Assembly (NCBI RefSeq): GCF_024600715.1
Contig: NZ_CP102332.1
Span: 6,386,001-6,450,000, forward strand
Length of the DNA stretch: 64,000 nucleotides
Direction of reading: 5' to 3'
From: Streptomyces changanensis
GTDB taxonomy: Bacteria; Actinomycetota; Actinomycetes; Streptomycetales; Streptomycetaceae
In this document: positions 58,794 through 64,000 of the stretch, piece by piece
How positions within the stretch are numbered: position 1 is the stretch's first letter
Layout of the letters: the number at the start of each line of letters is the position of its first letter
Position numbers and translations under genes: made by a program
The notes under the pieces: model-generated
Databases searched by the model: none
Seen by the model: only the letters and a program-made list of their open reading frames with translations
What the model was told of the DNA's origin: nothing

Positions 58794-59714
58794 TCAGCGG
58801 GCCGGGGTGCGGTCGCCGGCGCCGGCGGCCTCGTACAGGTCCCGGTCCGCCAGGATCAGGGAGCGCTCGCGCACGCAGTCGGCGTGGACGACCACCTCGC
58901 TCGGGTCGAGGCCGTCGATCGCCTCCTGGACGGCCTGCAGGGCGGGGCCGTACCGGCGCAGCCGGCGCAGCGCCCCCGCCTTGCGGAACAGCGCCTCGGG
59001 CCCGAGCCCCCCGGCGAAGGCCGGGGCCTCCAACAGCCGTAGCATGCGGTCCGCCTGGTCGGGCAGGTCCTCCCCGAGCCACAGGCCGTGCAGCAGGGCG
59101 TGGACCACCTTGTCGTCGTCGCCCGCCCGGGCCACGACGGAGTCCAGCAGCGGCAGGCCCTCGGTGCGCGAGCGGCCCAGCAGGGCGAAGACGCGCATCG
59201 CGTCGCTGTACGGGTCGAGGTCCGGCAGCTCGCGGGGGCCGCGGCCGAAGAACTCCTCGATGGCGGCGCACCGGAAGTCGTACCGGAGCGTGGTGAGGAA
59301 GCAGTGCCACAGCGCGCGGCCGTACGCGTCGCCGGGGTCGACCGACGCCACATGCGCGTCGCTGAGGAAGAGGAGGGCGCTGCGGCCCGCCGCCCGGGCC
59401 CGCCAGGAGAGGTCGCCCGTCACCCGCGCCGACTCCTCCCAGGACGCCGAGCCCCGGGCGAGCCACAGGGCGGCTTCCCGCGTCCAGTCGCGCCCGGAGT
59501 CGATCTCCTCCGCGACGCGGGCGCGCACCATCACCCAGCCCCGCTCGCGCAGGGCCGGGTCCTCGGAGGCCAGCGCCCGTTCCACGGCCTCCGCCGCCCG
59601 GGGCAGCCGCCACAGTCCGACCGCGGCCCGCTCGGAGACGGGGGTCCACTGCGGCGCGAGCGCGGCGACCTCCTTCGAGGTCCGCTCCACTCCGGGGTCT
59701 CGGTCCATGTCCAT
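58794..59714 (-). CDS. Helical-repeat hypothetical protein, 306 aa
   Basis: An Ala/Leu/Arg-rich, all-helical protein with TPR/HEAT-like texture: AAVGLWRLPRAAEAVERALASEDPALRERGWVMVRARVAEEI, AYGRALWHCFLTTLRYDFRCAAIEEFFGRGP, and a C-terminal TPR-like pair (PEALFRKAGALRRLRRYGPALQAVQEAIDGL, DCVRERSLILADRDLYEAAG). No membrane or secretion signal. I do not recognise the family. The ATG at 59714 follows GGAAGG; a second ATG is two codons on. It lies downstream of the aldo/keto reductase on the opposite side of an 80-base gap. Confidence 0.72.
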   Translation of the reverse strand: MDMDRDPGVERTSKEVAALAPQWTPVSERAAVGLWRLPRAAEAVERALASEDPALRERGWVMVRARVAEEIDSGRDWTREAALWLARGSASWEESARVTGDLSWRARAAGRSALLFLSDAHVASVDPGDAYGRALWHCFLTTLRYDFRCAAIEEFFGRGPRELPDLDPYSDAMRVFALLGRSRTEGLPLLDSVVARAGDDDKVVHALLHGLWLGEDLPDQADRMLRLLEAPAFAGGLGPEALFRKAGALRRLRRYGPALQAVQEAIDGLDPSEVVVHADCVRERSLILADRDLYEAAGAGDRTPAR

Positions 59715-59795
59715 GGGGCCCTTCCTGCGCCGTGCGGAGGGCGGGTCGGGGTGCGAGACGGCCCCGACCCGCCCTGGCGCATGCGATTCAACCGG

Positions 59796-60629
59796 TCAGC
59801 GGACGTCGAACTCGGCCGGGTCGGGGCCGAGCCGCTTGCCCTCGTCGAGGGCGGCGAACGCCGCCATGTCCTCGGCGTCCAGCTCGAAGTCGAAGACGTC
59901 GATGTTCTCCCGGATGCGCGACGGCGTCACGGACTTCGGGATGACGACGTTGCCGAGCTGCAGGTGCCAGCGCAGCACGACCTGCGCCGGGCTGCGGCCG
60001 TGCTTGCGGGCGATGGCGGCGACGGCCGGCACCTCCAGCAGGCCCTTGCCCTGCCCGAGCGGCGACCAGGCCTCGGTGGCGATCTCGTGGCGGGCGTGGA
60101 AGGCGCGGGAATCGGCCTGCGCGAGCTGCGGGTGCAGCTCGATCTGGTTGACGGCCGGGACCACGGAGGTGGCGTCGATCAGCCGCTCCAGGTGTTCGGG
60201 CAGGAAGTTCGACACGCCGATGGCGCGGGCGCGCCCGTCGGCGAGGATCTTCTCGAACGCCTTGTACGTGTCGACGTACGCGTCCAGCGCCGGCACGGGC
60301 CAGTGGACGAGGTACAGGTCCACGTAGTCGAGGCCCAGCCGCTCCAGGGAGGCGTCGAAGGCGCGGAGCGTGGAGTCGTGGCCCTGCTCGCTGTTCCACA
60401 GCTTGGTGGTGACGAACAGCTCCTCGCGGGGGATGCCCGAGGAGGCGATGGCCTGCCCGGTGCCGCGCTCGTTCTCGTAGACCGCGGCGGTGTCGACGCT
60501 CCGGTAACCGGCTTCCAGGGCGGTGCCCACGGCGCTCGCCGCCTCGTCGTCCGGGACCTGCCAGACGCCGAAGCCGAGCTGCGGCATGGAGACACCGTTG
60601 TTCAGGATGAGGGAGGGGACCTTGCTCAC
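59796..60629 (-). CDS. Aldo/keto reductase
   Basis: A 277-residue NADPH-dependent carbonyl reductase of the AKR5-like group. The catalytic tetrad is Asp46, Tyr51, Lys76 and His109 (DTAAVYENE, TTKLWN, YLVHWP). The start PSLILNNGVSMPQLGFGVWQV and the cofactor segment IPKSVTPSRIRENIDVFDFEL are typical. It may act on 2,5-diketo-gluconate or methylglyoxal-like substrates. A decayed LysR gene lies upstream on the same strand. Confidence 0.94.
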   Translation of the reverse strand: MSKVPSLILNNGVSMPQLGFGVWQVPDDEAASAVGTALEAGYRSVDTAAVYENERGTGQAIASSGIPREELFVTTKLWNSEQGHDSTLRAFDASLERLGLDYVDLYLVHWPVPALDAYVDTYKAFEKILADGRARAIGVSNFLPEHLERLIDATSVVPAVNQIELHPQLAQADSRAFHARHEIATEAWSPLGQGKGLLEVPAVAAIARKHGRSPAQVVLRWHLQLGNVVIPKSVTPSRIRENIDVFDFELDAEDMAAFAALDEGKRLGPDPAEFDVR

Positions 60630-60799
60630 GGGCGGTCGATCCTTACGTCGTCATCGGTCGGTACATCCGGGGATCAACGATCACACCCGGTGACGCATTC
60701 CCGGATCGATGATTTCCATGTCGGCCGGCCGGGCGGTCCCGCCGCCGTGGCCGGCGGCCACGGGGCGAACGCCCTGCGGGTGGGGTCCAGCAGGGCCCG

Positions 60800-61110
60800 G
60801 ACGGCGGGACGGGGGGCGTTACGCCGGACGAGCGTCGGCGTGTCGGCGTCGTCGACCACCGCGCGCGGGCCGGTGCCCGGGGGCATGCAAGCGCACGGAT
60901 GGGCGGCCGCGTCACGCAGGGTGACGCGGCCGCCGCTCGGCCGAGGGGGTGCCCGGGCGGGGCCACGGCGACGAGCCGCTCGCCGGTCAGCAGCCGCGAC
61001 CCGAGGTCCCGGCACCGCCGCCGGGACGCCGACGAGCGCAGGATCGACGCCCCCGGTGCGCACGGCTCCACGAGCCGGTCCGACGCGCGACGCTTCCGGT
61101 GTGGCCGCGT
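60800..61110 (-). pseudogene. Decayed LysR-type regulator fragment
   Basis: On the minus strand, pieces of a LysR substrate-binding domain appear in alternating frames: RTGGVDPALVGVPAAVPGPR (about 61060-61000), SRLLTGERLVAVAPPGHPLG (about 61000-60940), then GGRVTLRDAAAHPCACMPPGTGPRAVV (60930-60850). Read together they follow the family order, so at least two frameshifts separate them. No intact helix-turn-helix was found upstream, and a 36-base duplication lies there. Probably the lost regulator of the aldo/keto reductase. Confidence 0.5.
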
Positions 61111-61232
61111 CGCGGCTCGAGGACGACGCGGTCGCGGCATACCCGCCGGGGGAGCGGAGGGCGGACCGGGAGGCGATCCGCCGACTGTCGGAGGGGGTGC
61201 TCGCGCCCGCCGGCGCTCCACTCCGCACTGCC

Positions 61233-61304
61233 GCGCCCGACGCTGGTGAGCGGGGACCCCGCCCATCAGCGCCCGACGCTGGTGAGCGGGGACCCCGCCC
61301 ATCT
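61233..61304. repeat. 36-bp tandem duplication
   Basis: The unit starting GCGCCCGACGCTGGTGAG at 61233 is repeated from 61269 with one mismatch in 36. It lies upstream of the LysR remnant. Confidence 0.93.
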
Positions 61305-61578
61305 CCACCCCGCCCGCCGACGGCTCGGACGTGCGGGCGCGGATCGTCCGCCGCCAGGCCGGCGGCAGTCGGCCGCGAGTCCTCGACCGACCGGCGTTCC
61401 CCCGACCGCCATCGCCGGTCCGGACGCCCGGGGCACGCGCCCCTCGGGGGTGGGCGCCCGGCAGGGGCGCCGTACCGGGTGTACGGCCGATCGGGTGGGC
61501 GCGCCCGGGCCCCGGCCGCCGGGCGCGCGGGAGCGGGGGCCCGACGGGGCTACGCTCACCGGCGACTCGGGAGGTCAC

Positions 61579-61944
61579 ATGGTCGACAGGGTGATCGGGC
61601 GCGCGGCCCGTGCCGGTGTGCTGGTTCTGGTGTGTGTCGGGGGAGCGGCCGCCTGCGGTTCGTCCGCCGAGCCGGGGGACCCGCCGGCGTCGCCGTCGAG
61701 CAGCCTCCTGCCCGAGTCGCCGACCGCCACGCCGCCGGGTACGCCGTCGTCGCCGTACGCGAGCCGGACGGGCCACTACCAGGTGCCCCAGGTGCCGCAA
61801 CCGCCCACTGACCGGGGCGCGACGACGACGGACCCCGGGGTCGCGCCCACCCAGACGATCGTCAGCCCCGATCCGAAGACCCCCGGGCCCAAGACCCCCG
61901 GTCCCGAGAGCCCCGGCGTCGAAGTCCCGCCCGACGCCCCGTGA
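61579..61944 (+). CDS. Small Pro-rich lipoprotein
   Basis: A 121-residue precursor. The signal peptide RVIGRAARAGVLVLVCVGGAAAC has a lipobox-like GGAAAC (Cys26), so lipidation is likely. The mature part is a Pro/Ser/Thr-rich stalk with PKTPGPKTPGPESPG repeats and no enzyme motif. It begins an operon: its TGA overlaps the next gene's GTG as GTGA. GGGAGG precedes the ATG at 61579. Confidence 0.78.
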   Translation: MVDRVIGRAARAGVLVLVCVGGAAACGSSAEPGDPPASPSSSLLPESPTATPPGTPSSPYASRTGHYQVPQVPQPPTDRGATTTDPGVAPTQTIVSPDPKTPGPKTPGPESPGVEVPPDAP

Positions 61945-62807
61945 GCGGGGCCCCGGCGGAGCAACCCCTCGCCAAGGGCCGGGCGGGCGGCGGCGACACG
62001 TCGGGCACCGCGCTCGTCAAGGCCCTCGTGGCGCAGGCGTCGCTCGTCGCGGCCCTCATGTTCTACCTCGGCGCGATCTACACGGGACGCTTCTACGGGT
62101 ACTTCCACCTGGGGCCCGCGTCCCTCGACTTCGCCTTCTCCCACCTGGCGCTGCAGAGCCTGCACCTGCTCCGCCTGGAGGTCCTGACCGTCGGCGCGGT
62201 CCTGGTGGTGGTCCTGTTGTTCGCGCGGGCCGGAGCTCGCGAGCGGCCGCCGGTCAGGGCCGCCGCGACGGTCCTCGCGTGGCTGGCGCGCCTCCACCTG
62301 GTGTTCGCGGTCGCCGGTCTGGTGCTGCTGGTCCTGTGGCAGCGGATCCAGCCCTACGGCTGGGTCGCGCCGCTCACCCTCGCCGTGGGCCTCCTGCTGG
62401 GGCAGAGCCCGACCGTGCGGGGCGGACGCCCGGAGGGCCTGTGGGGCAGGGCCGTACCGGTCTTCGCCGCGCTGCTCCTGCTGTTCTGGACCCTCACGCT
62501 CGTGGCCGGGCACCTCGGTGAGCGGGACGCCCGGGACCGTGCGCGCACCGTGCGCCGGTGGCCCGCCGTCGTCGTCCTGAGCACCCAGCGGCTGGCCATC
62601 GCCTCACCGGCGGTCACCTACCAGCACCTCGGCGCCGACCTCCCGCACCGCCACCGCTACACGGGACTGCGCCTCCTCCTCGAACGCGCGGGCCGCTACT
62701 ACGTCGTGCCCCTGGACTGGCAGCGCAGGACGGATCCGATCTACGTCCTGAAGGAGAGCGAGAACACCTGGATCGCTCTCATGCCCGGAGTACAGCCCTC
62801 ACGCTGA
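61941..62807 (+). CDS. Integral membrane protein with C-terminal soluble domain
   Basis: A 288-residue protein with about five membrane segments ([80 protein letters not shown]). The first is followed by [17 protein letters not shown]. The C-terminal ~90 residues ([50 protein letters not shown], with YTGLR in the gene) are soluble. I recall similar actinobacterial proteins of unknown function. It overlaps the lipoprotein gene by four bases, so the two probably form a complex. Confidence 0.75.
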   Translation: [288 protein letters not shown]

Positions 62808-62870
62808 ACCCGATCGGAGGCGGGAGGGATCCGCTCCCGGGGCACGGAAGCGTACGGAGGCGCACGCGCC

Positions 62871-62915
62871 GGGCGTTCCGGTACGGGGCGTTCCGATGCG
62901 GGGCGTTCCGATGCG
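62871..62915. repeat. 15-bp repeat GGGCGTTCCG-ATGCG, three copies
   Basis: GGGCGTTCCG occurs at 62871, 62886 and 62901, each followed by a five-base spacer (GTACG, ATGCG, ATGCG). It lies in the long leader region before the NlpC/P60 gene. Confidence 0.85.
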
Positions 62916-63160
62916 ACCGGCCCCGGGCCGCGTCCCGTGCCGGGGAGCGACGGACCGGCTGGAATCGAACGAGGTCGGGGGCGCACGTGGGTGACCGGTA
63001 TTCACCCGTGCATCGAGACCCAGATCGCAGGCTGCGGCGACGCCGCGCGGACGGCCGCAATCGGAAGGGGTGATTCCGCCGCGAATCTCCCTGTTCACAG
63101 GGGGTTTCAGGCCACCTCGCCCCGCCCGGAAACACCCGGAATGTCAGGAAGGTGTGCGCG

Positions 63161-63174
63161 GTGAGGAGTCTCAC
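63161..63174 (+). promoter_or_regulatory. Crp-like site GTGA-N6-TCAC
   Basis: GTGAGGAGTCTCAC has perfect half-sites for a Crp/FNR-type dimer. It lies about 300 bases before the hydrolase and about 110 before the riboswitch, in a suitable place to act on their shared promoter. Confidence 0.5.
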
Positions 63175-63269
63175 AAAAAGCCGAATCTGTTCGAACTTTC
63201 GGCTCGACATGGGTCAAGATCCGTGACGACGACAAGCCCTCGCCGCCGTGGCGGGGCGGTCCGGGCGGA

Positions 63270-63447
63270 CGCCGAGTCCTGCCGCTGCCCGGATGACTGA
63301 GTCGACGGTATGTGAATCGGCAGGAGTGGAGGACCCAGCAGTACGGGACGTGTGCACCACGGCCGTCCCTTGGGGTGAAGCCGCGTCAGCGGCCGGGCAA
63401 CTTCGCCAGCCCGAACCCGACAGGTCATCCTTCGCAGGCGGATGACG
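63270..63447 (+). ncRNA. c-di-AMP riboswitch (ydaO/yuaA leader)
   Basis: Conserved blocks appear in order: GAATCGGCAGGAGTGGAGGA and CCCA (about 63313-63337), a variable stem, TTGGGGTGAAGCC, GGCCGGGCAACTTCGCC, and CCCGAACCCGACAGGTCAT (63411-63429) with the closing CGCAGGCGGATGAC. This is the ydaO pattern that in Streptomyces precedes cell-wall hydrolase genes; c-di-AMP binding turns the downstream gene off. The outer boundaries are approximate. Confidence 0.9.
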
Positions 63448-63458
63448 AAGGGTTGCGC

Positions 63459-63938
63459 ATGACCGCGCAGATGAATGTCCCGTCCGTGCTGTCCCGGACC
63501 GGTACGGTCTCGGCTCTCACCATCGCCGCAGTCTGCGGCTCGCTCCTGGCCCCCGGTGTCGCCCCGCAAGCGGAGGCCGCGGCTCCCGCGCCCGCCGTCA
63601 AGGCGCTCAACGTGGCGGCCTCGAAGAAGGGCTCCCCGTACAAGTACGGCGCCGTCGGCCCGAAGCGGTTCGACTGCTCCGGGCTCACGCTCTACGCCTA
63701 CAAGCAGGCCGGCAAGACGCTGCCGCGCACCGCGCAGCAGCAGTACAACAAGACCCGGCACATCTCGGCCGCCGGCCGCCAGAAGGGCGACCTGGTGTTC
63801 TTCCACTCCGGTGGGCGGGTCTACCACGTCGGCATCTACGCCGGCAGCAACAAGATCTGGCACTCCCCGAAGGCCGGTTCGGTGGTGAAGCAGGAGCGGA
63901 TCTGGTCCAAGGCGGTCTACTACGGCCGCGTGCGCTGA
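63459..63938 (+). CDS. Secreted NlpC/P60 peptidoglycan hydrolase
   Basis: A 159-residue exported endopeptidase. A signal peptide (to about AEA-AA, residue 41) precedes a single NlpC/P60 domain: nucleophile Cys73 in KRFDCSGLTLYAYKQAG, His123 in VYHVGIYAG and a polar third residue at His135 (IWHSPKAG). It cuts stem peptides of peptidoglycan. There is no LysM or other binding domain, so it is a minimal form. The c-di-AMP riboswitch just upstream ties its expression to osmotic and wall signals, as for other Streptomyces wall hydrolases. Confidence 0.95.
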   Translation: MTAQMNVPSVLSRTGTVSALTIAAVCGSLLAPGVAPQAEAAAPAPAVKALNVAASKKGSPYKYGAVGPKRFDCSGLTLYAYKQAGKTLPRTAQQQYNKTRHISAAGRQKGDLVFFHSGGRVYHVGIYAGSNKIWHSPKAGSVVKQERIWSKAVYYGRVR

Positions 63939-63954
63939 CGGACACCGTCGGCGC

Positions 63955-63988
63955 GGGGTGCCGGGACGGCGACGCGTCCCGGCACCCC
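63955..63988 (+). terminator. 14-bp hairpin after the NlpC/P60 gene
   Basis: GGGGTGCCGGGACG (63955-63968) and CGTCCCGGCACCCC (63975-63988) form a perfect stem with a six-base loop, 17 bases after the stop. No T-run. Confidence 0.85.
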
Positions 63989-64000
63989 TGCCGTGCCCGC

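Noticed and set aside
59088..61811. 907-codon plus-strand frame
   Set aside because: Runs antisense through two clear minus-strand genes and has shadow composition.

Overview
This 64 kb window is very high in G+C, with the codon usage, GTG starts and GGAGG-type ribosome binding sites of Streptomyces. Marker families agree: a conservon (roadblock, DUF742 and CvnD GTPase), an SSI-type protease inhibitor, the rppA type III polyketide operon, SPW-repeat and SigE-family proteins, and above all a tap-tpg pair, the telomere replication genes of linear Streptomyces replicons. The window therefore most likely comes from an arm of a linear Streptomyces chromosome. No tRNA, rRNA, CRISPR array, transposase or phage gene was seen.

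1-13 kb: the end of a TetR regulator, a GAF regulator, a second-type folD behind a ZTP riboswitch, an SNF2 helicase with its SWIM partner, a fatty-acid desaturase preceded by a palindrome, and small unknown genes. 12.4-14.2 kb: a conservon in the order C-D-B without its histidine kinase, closed by a clear terminator. 14-26 kb: a DUF6397-like protein, a secreted PI-PLC-like enzyme, an ATP-dependent DNA ligase, a DUF6328 membrane protein, a HAD phosphatase, a deacetylase lipoprotein, a lone receiver protein, a coiled-coil protein, a subtilisin inhibitor and an SPW-repeat membrane protein.

26.5-35 kb: the operon rppA-P450-cupin makes and oxidises tetrahydroxynaphthalene/flaviolin (HPQ-melanin type pathway). 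Divergent from it is an orphan acyl-CoA carboxylase epsilon-like gene. Next come an SDR-transporter-deacetylase operon, a GT28-like glycosyltransferase and an exported beta-carbonic anhydrase. 35.1-38.1 kb: tap and tpg, one base apart. 38-48 kb: an F420-type oxidoreductase, a PIG-V-like membrane mannosyltransferase, a SigE-type sigma factor with a membrane partner, an SRPBCC protein, a MarR/MFS efflux pair with a probable leaderless promoter, a beta-propeller phytase, a GNAT enzyme and a DHFR-fold reductase.

48-64 kb: a LuxR regulator, a secreted protein split by a frameshift, a beta-hydroxyacid-dehydrogenase-like reductase, a protease-inhibitor/VCBS fusion, an MBL hydrolase, redox enzymes with a divergent MmyB-type regulator, a decayed ALF-repeat gene, a VOC protein, an arm-less HU-like protein, a DUF6098 protein, an aldo/keto reductase beside a decayed LysR gene, a lipoprotein/membrane-protein pair, and an NlpC/P60 hydrolase behind a c-di-AMP riboswitch.

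All assignments come from reading motifs and translations directly. No database search was run, so family names rest on recognition.
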